Source: Argyresthia goedartella (lineage: Eukaryota > Arthropoda > Insecta > Lepidoptera > Argyresthiidae). Taken from it: a stretch of 64,000 bases of DNA. The notes under the pieces were generated by a model. The model was given only the letters and a program-made list of their open reading frames with translations, was not told where the DNA came from and made no database searches. The translations under genes and the position numbers were made by a program. Below, piece by piece: positions 9,837 to 20,374 of this stretch; position 1 is the first letter of the stretch; the number at the start of each line of letters is the position of its first letter. The stretch is from the NCBI GenBank assembly GCA_949825045.1, contig OX463807.1:39452749-39516748 (forward strand). The letters are read 5' to 3'.

Positions 9837-10717
9837 CTAATATTTTTCTCCAGTCTTCTTGTCTGTGATAAATAGGCGATGAAATTGTGAAAAAGCATAC
9901 AGCTCCGCCTCAGTGCATGCCCGCTTGAGTTTCCCTGTTGCTTCCAGGAACACGGAGCCTCGCACTTGAAAGCTCTCTTGCCAATACGTGAATGATAAAA
10001 GCATAACTTCGAGTTTCTCCGGAATGGAAACGGGCTTCCTGACCGTGAACTTGAGAATGGCTTACTGCGATAAAACTGCCGACGATTGTTGTTATTATGA
10101 ATTGCAGCTAACTCAATCTTTACTTTCGCTAGCTCAGCAGTTAGTTGCGTTACTGGGTCATCGACCCTGCTTAGCGCAGCAACTTGTTCGAAGCTCGAGA
10201 CTTCGTAAATATTGTCGGCCATCTGGGCTAAATCGTCAATTCCTTTCTCTTTATTTGCCGAAAGTATTGAGGTTAAGGAGGTCGGTTATTATTTTAGCCA
10301 AAACATTTTTGCAGTTTCGTCGTTGATTTGACCTTCCCCAAGCTCCTTGATTTTTCTTAATAACTGTGACGGTTTTCTGTCTCCGAGGTCGGTGTCCGTG
10401 AATAATCTCTGGAATTTGCGATGCGGGGATTCTTCATATGTCGAAATCAATCTGTCTTTTTACTTCTGGTACTTTCCGCTGTCTGATAAGGAAATCACTA
10501 TGTCACTGGCTTGTTAGATTTCCTCTTTGGCTAGTTTGATAAGGACTAGGTGGAATTTGGATAAGTCACCTAACTTCTGGGGAGTGGTTACTGCTTCAAA
10601 ATGTGCGAACCATAACCGGGGCTTGTCCTTCCAGAAGTCTGCGATTTTAGACGAAGTGCTGATTCCTTGCACTTCTAGGGTAGCTGCACACGGGTTCTGT
10701 TTCACAGGCGACGACAT
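9794..10717 (-). pseudogene. Gypsy gag, frameshifted
   Basis: The N-terminal part (10717-10514) includes PRLWFAHFEAVTTPQKLGD and ends at a stop. The middle (10514-10222) shows the typical Gag core only if frames are switched (readings such as HRKFQRLFTDTDLGDRKPSQ). The C-terminal part (10222-9794) carries a zinc-knuckle-like CFYHSRIGKRAFKCEAPC, a Cys/His pattern used in this Gypsy group, after an Asn/Ser/Arg-rich linker. It then runs out of frame near 9880, where the protease lead-in starts in another frame. Confidence 0.8.
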
Positions 10718-10748
10718 GCTGCTGCTTAACCGAAGGTTGCTCGATATT

Positions 10749-10766
10749 CAAACGTCGGGGTCACCA
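10749..10766 (-). other. Primer-binding site of the Gypsy element
   Basis: The minus strand reads TGGTGACCCCGACGTTTG one base after the end of the 5' LTR. It starts with TGG, the complement of a tRNA CCA end, as required for minus-strand priming. Confidence 0.8.
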
Positions 10767-10767
10767 C

Positions 10768-10985
10768 TTTGTCAACGTTGTGGCAACCTACGGGAGACGG
10801 AATAAAAGGCTTGGAATATGCTCAGTTACAGTCTAGTTTTATATAACAAATAACTCTTCTTATATATAAATCGTCCTCGAAAATCATCATGTACCAAAAT
10901 CGGTACGTGATGTTGATTTTCTGTGTCAGCCAATAACTTATCTCGACGATACTTTAGTCCGTGATAATAAGGGATGGCTGGCACA
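10768..10985 (-). repeat. 5' LTR of the Gypsy element
   Basis: 218 bp, matching 6118-6335. It is bounded on the right by the target duplication ACTAA at 10986-10990. Confidence 0.92.
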
Positions 10986-10990
10986 ACTAA

Positions 10991-13035
10991 GTAGGTAAAT
11001 TGATATCAGACAAAAGCACATTTCGAAGTCCAAGCCGGCCGATCGTGAAATATCCGCTTTCTATACAAGCGCTTGCGACGATGCCGCTTTGCACTAGGTA
11101 GGTATGATATGAACTATGGGAGGATCAACATTGACTTCCTATGTTGTGCGTGTATATCGATAAACAGCGGATGTGCTAATGACGGTTCAGTATATATTTT
11201 TTTACCGTTGGTGGATCAACCAAAATTGGGTTCTTCGATGGCGAGTATCTCTAAAACAGATCGATGAAGATCCAGCGTTGCCATGCTATTAATAATTTTG
11301 GATCACAGTATCTGGGGGTACGGTAGTGCCCCCGCCAAGAAGAGCGCGAAGCACTGGGGCACTACCCACCTTTTCTCGTAACGCTTCGTCGTTATTTTGA
11401 ACTCTCAGAACTTGGGTTTGGATTATACCAGATCGATAAAATTCTTGGGGATATGATGTCAATAGTAGACACATTAAACCCAAAAAGTTTCAGTTGCATT
11501 TTTTATTGCTATCTAAAAAAACCCGATTTCATCACTGACTTACTCATTCACTGTTGATCAACAAAACTTTTAGGGCACTTCCTGAAGTCCTAGAAAGCTG
11601 AAATTTGGTATGTAGGCTAGTATTAGCACACAAACAACCGCAAAATCTTAAAACTTGGAATTTCCACCCCTCAACCCCCTAAACTAGGGGATGAATGTTA
11701 GTATGAGACTTCCGCAAATTTCGAAGCTAGAGGTATGAAAATTTATACAGTGACTGCTTATTATAAATACTAACTTTACATAACCTTCCTAACCCTCTGT
11801 CACGCAAAATGGAGTATTCAAACACTGGCTGAAAATGGGCATATTTGTGCCTCTGCCACCTGCCGTATGGAAAAAGGTGTGACGCTATATTATTATTATT
11901 AACTTTACATATTTCAGGACTTGAAATAAACACGATGGTAAGAAGAGATATCTTTTCCCCGGAGTCCTTTCTTCTAGGTTTCAGTACATACAATCAGATA
12001 CCCAACAACTTATCAGTGGCTTCTAATGCACCGCACACGCTCTTTGTAGACTTCCCTTATCAATATGCATCTCGGATCTTGTGCAACTTACAAAAAGAAA
12101 TGAAATCCCACCAAAACATTTTCATGTAAAAAATGTAGCCAAGAAGAGGGAAACAAAAAGTTATCAGATCTCAAGTAGAGCCAAGCTTCTAACTCTACAC
12201 TCCCTAACTGTACAGCCCTAACTTCACAAACTCTAACAACTTACTCAAAATATGTGACTTGGCCGTTTCACTACCGTCACATGAGCTTAAATTGGAAAAT
12301 GCAAGCAACGGAAATTCACAGTTATGCTCTATTCAGATGTGCATATTTATATTACTATATGGATACATATACTTATATCTTCGCACTTTATGAAATAACA
12401 ATATCATGTTTGGATCTGCTTTTGGTAGATTGAAGGCCAATTCATTAACCTTTAAATGAATCATGCTAATTACGCACGTCTATGGATGTAAAGAAATATT
12501 TTATACTTCATGCTATGCTATTGTGCGTTATTAAGAGACGGACGAGTCTTTATTGAAACACATAGCATGTAACATAAACAACCAGTAGAACTTCATTGTG
12601 TATGTATACAGTTTTCTATATGTGGAAGAATATTGAATATAATCTACATAAATATCGGATATTGACTGATGAGACAGTTGAATGTCATTCACAAAATATA
12701 ATCTTATCCTGATCGGTCATACCCCATCCCAATCCGGTGAATCTATGACTAAATCCAGTTCAGAATACTTATACGCTACTCTTTTTATAAACGAGTATCA
12801 GAACTACAAATTAATTGGTTTCGTATAATTATCTGGGTAGAAGACCGAATCGAGTCATAGGGGTTTTTTCCCCAAAATTTTATGAATACCAAATTTTCCT
12901 TTTATTGTTTTAATATTTGTCATTTTATATTTTATTTTAATCAATACCCAAAATTTGTTATAACATTTTGTTATATGGATCCGCTTTATAAAGTTATTAA
13001 TCATTTAATGGATATTAATCTGTATCATTCTCGAT
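10991..13035. other. Non-coding AT-rich region with repeat fragments
   Basis: No supported gene. The part at 11280-11760 resembles common lepidopteran repeat DNA (a hairpin at 11322-11366, then AGCTGAAATTTGGTATGTAG and CACCCCTCAACCCCC). From 11850 on it is mostly unique-looking AT-rich sequence. Confidence 0.4.
11322..11366. repeat. Perfect 11-bp inverted repeat with 23-nt loop
   Basis: GGTAGTGCCCC at 11322-11332 and GGGGCACTACC at 11356-11366 form a GC-rich hairpin in AT-rich surroundings. It could be the 3' hairpin of a Helitron-like element or a MITE core; which one is not established. Confidence 0.6.
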
Positions 13036-13275
13036 AGTGGGAACATATTTAAATATATATCTTTTATTGAAATTTAAAATTACTAATTATTAAAATTAAA
13101 ACATTCCTGGTTTAAAATCTGCTGTCAAAGTTAACAGCACTCTTACTCATACCTCTAGAATTAGGGTTACTTGTTTTATATGTAGTAGGAGTTCTAATGT
13201 ACTAGACGGTCTAATTTATTTGGCCATCACAATTAATAAGAGACTGCGTTTCAAGGAAAGGGTGGGATTATATAA
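13036..13275 (+). repeat. ~240-bp dispersed repeat (copy 1)
   Basis: Closely matches 37095-37335 in the same orientation (shared TATCTTTTATTGAAATTTAA, CTCATACCTCTAGAAT and TTTGGCCATCACAATTAATA). Family unknown; non-coding. Confidence 0.65.
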
Positions 13276-13676
13276 GGAGGGATGTTACAATATAATAAAT
13301 AAATCATAAATTAAATACAATTAAACCTACTTAAATTACAAAAAATAAAAAGTATTTCAATTCTCAACAATTTAAAAAACAGAAAAGCCCGAACCCAGCC
13401 ATACCCTGGGTTTACATGAGTAAAGTATGGAAATAAATACAATATAACAATAGAATGAGACGTGGGTGGGCAGCAGAAACAAAAAATTCAATAAAGAAAC
13501 AGCAAAGCGAATCGAAATTCAAACATAAACTGATTTCCGTTCGTACCGTCCGGTTGCCCGTCTGTTCCATCCGGCTGTCGTCCGTCCGTACAATAAAAAA
13601 AATAAGATGAACACAAATCGTAATGTCACTATGCTTGACATGTGAAAATTACTTGGCGAGCTAAAAAGTGTAACAT
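13276..13676. other. AT-rich spacer, nothing recognised
   Basis: No gene. It includes an imperfect run of GTCCG/CCGTCC words at 13535-13590. Confidence 0.35.
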
Positions 13677-14195
13677 CTAATCAAATCAAATCAAATCAAA
13701 AATCATTTATTTCCATAGGATGTTGTTACATCACTTAGATCCGTCATTACATTTTTTTGGGTGAGTTCACTAACACAATGGCGGAATCTGTGGAGAAGAG
13801 CTCACCGAAGAAACTCCACAGTCATCGCATCTTTTGCGTTTCCTTTTTTAAATAAAATATTGTCAAATTACAAAATGAATGCTAATTATATATCGAAACA
13901 GCCTGTTACTCAAACAATCTATTCCCATGGACATCTGTCCTCTAAGTAATCAGATATCCTATAGTAACCTTATTTATACAATTTCTGTTTTATTATTATT
14001 TTAAACTTGTCTAAAGGTAAGTTTTTAATATCAGTAGGGACCTTATTGTAATAGCGTATACAATTGCCTTTAAAAGAATTACTAATTTTATGTAGTCGGC
14101 TTACATAAGCAACCAACTTGTCTTTATTTCTAGTATTAAAATTGTGTATATCACTGTACTTCTGAAAATTAGTTATATTTCTTTTTACATACACA
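13677..14195 (-). pseudogene. 5'-truncated LINE: RT C-terminus and 3' tail
   Basis: The minus-strand reading at 14194-13970 (NFNTRNKDKLVAYVSRLHK, GNCIRYYNKVPTDIKNLPL) is the typical C-terminal end of an APE-type LINE ORF2. The 3' UTR ends at 13677-13705 in an (AATCA)n run on the plus strand, i.e. a (TGATT)n tail of the element. The 5' part is missing, as in most LINE insertions. Confidence 0.8.
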
Positions 14196-14349
14196 AGATT
14201 GTCATAGATATATTGAGACTTCTGATCTAATTCAATGTCTACCCTTTACGTAATATAACAATAAGTTATATTATAACAGAAAATAACCCGACCATATCAC
14301 CCGACATAGATTGCACTGCACACGAGTACAACAAAACAATAACGTACAA

Positions 14350-14865
14350 CTACTTCTCTTTAGTTCCTGCCTTCGTCTGGCCGGCGGCGGCACGCCTAGC
14401 GCTGATTTCTCGCTGCTTGCTTACCACGAGCGCCGTACAACCTGTCACCGTAGCCACAGCCCCAGCTACAGGCACTAGCACAGCCGGTTTAGGAGTCGAG
14501 TCGGCGACCTTTTGCCCGGATTGCAGAGCAGAGGGAGGGAACTTGCTGGTGTATAACTGAATCTCCACCATACGCTCCATCTTCTGTCTGCTTTTGTCGG
14601 GAATCAGTAGGACAACCATACCTCCAGAAGTTCGGCAGTTCTGCACGCCAAAGTGTTTCCGGGCAGTAACAAACACATCATGTCTGGACTTTGACAGGAA
14701 CTCTGATACGGCGGTTGCAGTGCCCTTCAATACGGTTTTACCATTCCACACCTCCATACGTGCACCAAGTGTGGAGAATCTCACCAGTATTGGGCGCGTT
14801 TTGGCTGGCTTCTTGGGTCCAAGACGATGAACAACAGAAGCGCTTGCGATGCACTCAGGGGACAC
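14350..14865 (-). CDS. LINE ORF1-like protein with RNA-binding C-terminal domain
   Basis: 171-codon frame. Residues about 10-100 (VVHRLGPKKPAKTRPILVRF, AVSEFLSKSRHDVFVTARKHFGV, CRTSGGMVVLLIPDKSR) resemble the RRM/C-terminal region of insect LINE ORF1 proteins, which coat the element RNA. The tail is Ala/Val-rich, then basic. The frame is intact here, but the N-terminal coiled-coil part of a full ORF1 is not present upstream and no ORF2 follows, so it is a fragment. The exact LINE family is uncertain, and another RRM-like origin cannot be excluded. Confidence 0.55.
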   Translation of the reverse strand: MSPECIASASVVHRLGPKKPAKTRPILVRFSTLGARMEVWNGKTVLKGTATAVSEFLSKSRHDVFVTARKHFGVQNCRTSGGMVVLLIPDKSRQKMERMVEIQLYTSKFPPSALQSGQKVADSTPKPAVLVPVAGAVATVTGCTALVVSKQREISARRAAAGQTKAGTKEK

Positions 14866-14879
14866 TTTTATTTATTTGA

Positions 14880-15238
14880 TTTTTTTCTCACTGATATACC
14901 ACTTTTATAATTAAAATAACGTTTCCCGAAAGTTTCGATTTTAAATATTCAATCTTTGTTTATGTTATGATTATAACAGATGCTGTTCGAATCAATTGAA
15001 GAGTTTGTTGTTGTCTGACAAACTATACACAGGGCGAGTAATACCTAATTCTGTAGAGTAAAAATAAACCAAAAAAAAACAACAAAAGGGTACGCAATCC
15101 AAAATTGACACTACGTCTATTTAAGCAAAGCGTTTTGTTTATCTGAGACAATCATCGCGCTCTGATTGGACCAAGTACAATGTGCTCAATGTGTTCAGTA
15201 ATGCTTGGATTTGACATTGGCCTGCCTTTACGATCACT
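14880..15238. other. Spacer without recognised feature
   Basis: AT-rich, with no gene and no clear repeat boundary before the LINE end that follows. Confidence 0.35.
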
Positions 15239-15815
15239 ATGTTTGGTTCGCTTTATATAATTGAATTGTGTAAACTTATAAGGCGCTATCCCCATAAGTT
15301 TCCTCAAAGGGTGCCAGGCTTAAGTGAAAGAATAAATAAAAGAAACAAGGGCAATTTAGAGATACCCCATTGTAGAACTGCTTCTTATACTCGTGCTACA
15401 AAGTTCACTGCCGTCCGGGTGCTCAGCAGCCTACCTTTAAGTATTAAGACCCTGACCGGAAATAGGTTCATCGTAAGCCTCAAAGGCTATTTATTAACGG
15501 TGTCGCCCTATGATTTGGATGAGTTCTTTAATTTTAATTTATGTTTATGACGATTGTTTTAAGTTATCCTTCAACTGTATTTCTGTATAAGCCATTGATT
15601 TATTGTTAAGTGACATTATTTTATCTCGAACCCTGTGACATAATGTATTGTTAATTGTTATCATGACATAGTTAGTGTATTTTTGCCTGAGTTATTTACC
15701 TATATCTCCCTTGTGATATCTGCTACACTTGTTGAGTAAAATTACATAGAGCTATCCTGTACGACCATCTGTACCTAAATTACTGTAATTTTTGGAAATA
15801 AACGAAATGAAATGA
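15239..15815 (+). pseudogene. 5'-truncated LINE: ORF2 C-terminus and 3' UTR
   Basis: The plus-strand reading (SLYIIELCKLIRRYPHKF ... AVRVLSSLPLSIKTLTGNRF ... YLLTVSPYDLDEFFNF) is a typical ORF2 C-terminus of insect LINEs, ending at the stop near 15550. The 3' UTR ends in CGAAATGAAATGAAATGG, a short (GAAAT)n tail, at about 15800-15817. Confidence 0.75.
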
Positions 15816-15963
15816 AATGGTAACACCATCACGCCACGCCCACAAGAGCAGCCACAGGCTGATAAACTGCATCTCGCTCGCTATAGGCATGATGCTGCAA
15901 CAAGCCTCTACCCCCTTCCACAGGTTGGGAGACTTACCCCCATTTCTCCCCACCTACTGAGGG

Positions 15964-16011
15964 TATATATATCCGCTGGCTGGGCTGCAGCCGCTAGTCC
16001 GCTAGTTCAGT
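15964..16011 (+). promoter_or_regulatory. Candidate core promoter of a host gene
   Basis: TATATATAT at 15964-15972 and the arthropod initiator-like TCAGT at 16007-16011, in a locally GC-richer stretch just upstream of the ATG at 16056. The spacing (about 40 bp) is slightly longer than the usual 25-35 bp, so the exact start site is uncertain. Confidence 0.45.
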
Positions 16012-16055
16012 GCAACAAGTCCTAGAGGTTGGCTGCTGCGCTTGTTTACTTGAAA

Positions 16056-16143
16056 ATGGACCACGTGCAATTATTTTTTGCCCTTTTGGGTCTGTTATTA
16101 TTTTTTGGCATCGCGGTGGCTTGTTACTACGCCAGCTATCTGA
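16056..16143 (+). CDS. Putative first coding exon of a small membrane or secreted protein
   Basis: The ATG (context GAAAATGG) opens a frame whose residues 5-26 are strongly hydrophobic (QLFFALLGLLLFFGIAVACY), a signal anchor or signal peptide. At 16144 there is a consensus splice donor GTGAGTAA. Reading through it hits TAA at 16149. If spliced in phase 1 to the candidate exon at 18593-18657, the frame stays open for 51 codons. Family not recognised; a real host gene is inferred from the promoter, ATG, donor and matching phase. Confidence 0.45.
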
Positions 16144-16269
16144 GTGAGTAAACTAATGGTTCTTATAATCCAAACAATGGCATACCCTAAAATATTTGTA
16201 AAATGCGTTAAAACTGTTGATTGAAAGAAGTATTTTAAAGACTAATTCTCGTCGCGTTTACTTATGTAC

Positions 16270-16380
16270 TCAACTAACATTTATAAAAACTGATGCCTGC
16301 AGCTTCATTTGCGTGTTCTTAAGAATTATCATTTACCGAGATAACGTTACCCTCCTGGTGCAGTCGGATAAAAAGTATTT
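16270..16380 (+). repeat. 5' half of a split interspersed repeat
   Basis: Shares TTTGCGTGTTCTTAAGAATT, CCGAGATAACGTTACCCTCC and CTGGTGCAGTCGGATAAAAAG with the repeats at 5553-6027. The matching 3' half is found at about 16990-17127. Confidence 0.55.
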
Positions 16381-16989
16381 TGATTTTCAAAGTTTCAATA
16401 TTAAAAATAAGTAAATTACAGTTTTAAATACCTGGTGTAAATGAATCATAGGTAGTACATTAATTGATTTCATAATGTTTGTAAACAGATATCTGTAAAA
16501 GCAGATATGTTTTATTATAAGTGACACAGTGGGAATAAACTTACGAGGTAAGGTTACATAACTCGTATTTGTATCTAGGAAAATTATAATAATCGTAAGT
16601 CACACATTCTGAAGTTATTATTTCACGACTACCCGCTGAATTCGCTCGCACGATGGTTGTGGCGGCGAGCGAGTGGAGCGGGGCGCCCGTAGGCAGAATG
16701 CACTCACACAGAGACACGATCGTTTACTTGACACAATGTCTCGTTTAAGACTAGTGATGGGGGAGCTTGTATGTTTTGTACTTATCGATGTGTTGTCTAG
16801 ACTAGACCTTCCGATTGACGCTATTAGGCTATGGAAGTGTGTCGGGTTAGTCGAAAGGTAGAACTTACGTGTTAGTTTTAGGATGGATTCAAAGAGGGTG
16901 GAGTATTTAAATTGTAATAGTAGGGTATTGAGGTTGTTATGGAACCTGCAGTTGAATGCAGTTTTAAGTGTTAATGTCTAGCCTGTATT
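16381..16989. other. ~610-bp segment interrupting the repeat
   Basis: It separates the two halves of a repeat copy and so looks like a later insertion. No coding region is convincing; a 60-codon frame at 16673 has no recognisable features. The GC-rich GGTTGTGGCGGCGAGCGAG part near 16655 stands out. Confidence 0.4.
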
Positions 16990-17127
16990 TTATGAGCTAG
17001 ATTAACATATATCCTATATGTTACTCAAGCTCAAGAACTATCTCTACGCTAAATTACATTCATTGATTGAGACACAAACACACAAATATCCAAACATCGC
17101 TTCTTTCACATTTATAATATTAGTTAA
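16990..17127 (+). repeat. 3' half of a split interspersed repeat
   Basis: Contains ATCCTATATGTTA, GAACTATCTCTACGCTAAATT, CACAAACACACAAATATCC and ends CACATTTATAATATTAG, matching the second half of the 5.3-6.0 kb repeats. Confidence 0.55.
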
Positions 17128-17907
17128 ATAATGCTTGGGAGTACTTGGGAAGTTGGAAAGTAAGATTTCTAAGAAGTTACCTGGCCTGGTCAAATAAAAC
17201 TATATGTGTGGTATGATATACGCGTTGATAAAAGTTAAATATAAATCGAAGTTTTGGGATTATATTTCGAAACGATTTTAACTTCTGTTTCAACGCCCGT
17301 TGATGTCTTTTCTATTATTCAATTTTAGTCACTTCAGCTGCAGATATTGCAGTGGCTTTCAAATCGAGACCACAAGTCAATGATATCCAATGTTCAGTAA
17401 TGAAAATATATAATGTAAAAACCCCTAGCGATGATGTTAAAACGTTAAGAAACATACATTGAGATTGTCGCCTTTGGGATTTCCGTCGATTTGTTAATTT
17501 AAACCATCTAATACCGGTCATTGCAGTGTGCAGGTTTTTACATGAATATGTATCTCTTTAGACATCCATAAATCGCCAATAAGAAAGCACCTATAGTTAG
17601 ATTTTAATAACGTACAAAGTATAGGGGTTAGTAATCCTTACAACGTTACTATTGAGCCCCTGCCCCGCGTTTAAATAACGGCACTGGCAAAACCGCTGAA
17701 CAGCCTATAAAATATATGTTTTTTATTCGCAAATAAAGATTTTTGTGAGTGAAAACCTTATAATCTGACGAAATTAAGATCAAAATTTGATGATTGATTT
17801 ATCACAATAATTAAAAAACTTAAAACAGGTTATTTTTTATAATTGTCAAGTATGTTTGCGAAGTAAAAGGCACCAGCGGATAATAAGCTCCATTATAAAC
17901 CTTAATA
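17128..17907. other. AT-rich stretch, nothing recognised
   Basis: Possibly the intron of the candidate gene starting at 16056. Short frames show no features. Confidence 0.35.
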
Positions 17908-18035
17908 TGATGTCATAAAGAGTGACTCTTCGAGCAAGTATGTTGGAATTTTTTTCAACACTCTTGCTCGTTAAGTGACCCTTATAACTTTGGTTTTAGA
18001 ATCATAACGCTCTAAAACCAACGTCATAAGTCGAA
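17908..18035. repeat. Fold-back repeats (MITE-like)
   Basis: Two hairpins side by side: 17931-17945 with 17956-17970 (13 of 15 positions pair), and 17990-18000 (TTGGTTTTAGA) with 18011-18021 (perfect 11 bp). No transposase. Confidence 0.5.
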
Positions 18036-18592
18036 ATCATAATGACTTTAATTATTAATTAAGAAATTGTATTATCTAAATATTTATTTTCATCACATAA
18101 CAAGCAATCTAATAAAACAGAAATGCATTTCCTTTACTAAGATAACATTTAATAGTTGACTGTTTGTTTGGCCTTTGCATTGCCTCAGGCAGAAAGCCAA
18201 TGATCTAAAATAAAAACAATAAAGAATTTTCAATAAATAAAACTTTTCATTCATTTTTTTTTTGTGAAAATGTCGGGTGCCGATGAAGATATAAATTCTT
18301 CGTCACAACTGTGTCGAAAACCGTCGTATGAGACTCGTGAGCAATTAATAATAACACACTTGGTTCTTTAGTGCTCTAGCTTGCGCTGCGCTGCGGCTCG
18401 AGCTGGTAAACCAACCTCGTATGTTATGAACAACTTTGCTTCATTGTTTCATAATATATTGTTATTATATTTGCGAGTCGCAAGTCTTCTAAAAGTGCTT
18501 GTACCTATACGCACGAGCAAAAACAAGCTTAACCGCGAAGAAACTAGCCACCCTTAAATCGTTTTTAAATAATGTTTATTCTATCTCAACAG
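18036..18592. other. AT-rich, possible intron
   Basis: Contains one short ATG frame (18270-18371, 33 codons, beginning MSGADEDINSSS) after an oligo-T run, with no recognised family. It ends in the acceptor-like CTATCTCAACAG before the candidate exon 2. Confidence 0.35.
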
Positions 18593-18657
18593 AGCCGTAC
18601 CAACCACGCCGATGCACGCGGTGCATAGTAAGCAAAGAGCTCACAACCCGCCCTAAG
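18593..18657 (+). CDS. Putative second exon of the small membrane protein gene
   Basis: 65 nt between an acceptor (TTCTATCTCAACAG, 18579-18592) and a donor (AAG then GTAAGATG from 18658). In the phase set by the exon at 16056-16143 it encodes a basic stretch with a CTRC pair (PYQPRRCTRCIVSKEL) without a stop. Later exons were not found; acceptors near 18736 and 19550 are possible but unconvincing. Confidence 0.4.
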
Positions 18658-18881
18658 GTAAGATGATATTGCTTTAGTGGCTTGGAGACATATGTATATA
18701 TTTCATTATTTTTTGTAAATATGTTAATATCTACAGAAAATAATTAAATGTTTAATTATGTTAAGAAAATAACCAAAATATCGGCTGTTTTTAATCTTCT
18801 TAAACAGTAACTAAAGCAAAGTCAATTTTACGAGATAAAGAATGTAATATGTAAACAAACAAGTAGGGGTTTAAAACATTT

Positions 18882-19424
18882 TTATTGGAAGAAATTATGT
18901 TCTACTTGTACTTCGTATTCTGCAATCCGAATTTTGAGTTTTTTCTGGAGGCCTCCGCACTGCACTTGGTTGCCATTCCACTCAACACAGTCCGTAAATA
19001 AGGTTGAGGAAAGTATATACTTACGATATAGCCGATAACCCGTTAATCCCGAATAATTCTTAATATTTTCCCGAGATGGAGGGAGGGATACATTCTGAAT
19101 CATTCTCATCGATTTCATTGACCTACGACCACACCGCGGTCCTCACTACTATTCTCAATTAATGCTGTAATTATAGGTATCATAATGTTTATTTTACTTT
19201 ACTTGGTAGGAAAGCGAATACTATTTCAAACGTCTTGAGAATGTGTTGTTGCTCTTAGCAATACCCAGGAGAACGTGTAGACAGGGTGATGGAATCCAAG
19301 TGATTCCTACGGAGTGATCATGAGCAACAGTCCTCCGGCCCAAATGTTGATATCTTATGAATAGACGGAGTTCCTGTACCACGAATCTCGCAACGAGAGC
19401 CGTCTTTGGCCATTCTGACAACAT
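18882..19424 (-). other. Unrecognised ORF cluster on the minus strand
   Basis: Two frames: 19424-19221 (67 codons) and 19118-18882 (78 codons; includes NIKNYSGLTGYRLYRKYIL and ECVEWNGN-like Cys-rich text, actually DCVEWNGNQVQCGG). The latter ends in a TAA inside CCAATAAAAATG, so stop and polyadenylation-like signal overlap. A strong donor-like GTAAGTATAT lies inside it, and an acceptor-like ATAATTACAG precedes it near 19165. It may be exons of an unknown gene or a decayed element; I cannot assign it. Confidence 0.3.
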
Positions 19425-19838
19425 TATTGCGTACGAGAGAAAATGACTGAGATAATGATTGTTCGCTATCGCAATGTGACTCAGTAGAGGTCAGATTGTT
19501 TAAATTCTTTATCTCGACAAATTGGCATTACTTTACACGAGTACTTTCTTAGCCACACGACACTCTTGAAGTGCACAGAACTATGCATCAGTCTCCTTTT
19601 CCTTTAAATTTAATTAATATAATAGAATAGAACATACGGTTATATATTATTTACGGATACAAAATGCATAATAACAAAGTGATCGTCAAGAGTGGCGTCA
19701 TTGCTATGGGCACTTGCCGCCACAGCAAAAGGGCCCAGACTCAGCATAATGCATATAACATTTGAGTCAATGATTTGCATGTCACCAGGCATCCTGGGTA
19801 TAATGAAAGAGATTTTTTTTACGATGTTTTGGAACCCT
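19425..19838. other. Spacer, nothing recognised
   Basis: AT-rich non-coding DNA up to the MITE. Confidence 0.35.
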
Positions 19839-20374
19839 TAGCGCCTTTTCACATGGATACGGCACGGTACGGTCACGGTGCCGTGTAAAATAGAAATGTA
19901 TGTGTCACCGTAACATAGTTAGTTGATCAACTATCGACAGATAGTAAACCAGACCGACAGGGATTAGAATTTATGTTTCTTTTGTTATAACATGTCAACC
20001 TAACACGAAGACTATTCGCGGGCTTTCGCTGTGCTCGCCCCTTCTTGTCTCTCCTAAACTAGCGCAGTGTTTGCCCTGGTATTTCGTTTGCAATTCAAGT
20101 TTAAATCAGTTTACTATGTAACGGTTTTAACCGTTTATCAACTAATGCATCACATAGTAAGCAGTATGCAACAGTTTATTATCTGTCGATAATTCACCAG
20201 CAAACGAGAAAAAAAAAGTTAGTTTATCAACTAACGGTTTTGAAAATCTTAGGGTGACATATGCATCAAGGCATGTTCGCCGCGCCATGTGAAAGCTATC
20301 ATAGTAGCTCATACATTACTTCTTTACACGATACCGTGGACGTGCCGTTGCCGTGTGCTTGTGAAAAGGCACTA
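19839..20374. mobile_element. Non-autonomous DNA transposon (MITE) with ~50-bp TIRs
   Basis: The left end GCGCCTTTTCACATGGATAC and the right end, read on the minus strand, GTGCCTTTTCACAAGCACAC form imperfect terminal inverted repeats that stay similar for about 50 bp, through CACGG...CGTGTAAA. TA stands on both outer sides (19839-19840 and 20373-20374), consistent with a TA target duplication. The inside has subterminal inverted motifs (ATCGACAGATAGT / TATCTGTCGATAA, and TAACGGTTTT repeats) and no transposase. Confidence 0.7.

Larger units (their letters stand above)
6118..10985 (-). mobile_element. Complete Gypsy (Ty3-type) LTR retrotransposon, 4868 bp, inactivated
   Basis: Two 218-bp LTRs (6118-6335 and 10768-10985) enclose, on the minus strand, PBS, gag, protease, RT, RNase H, integrase, a small membrane-protein ORF and a polypurine tract. 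The whole is flanked by the same 5 bp, ACTAA, at 6113-6117 and 10986-10990, the target duplication left by integration. By eye the LTRs differ at about 8 of 218 positions, so the insertion is moderately old. Several stop codons and frameshifts interrupt gag-pol, so it cannot move by itself. Confidence 0.93.
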
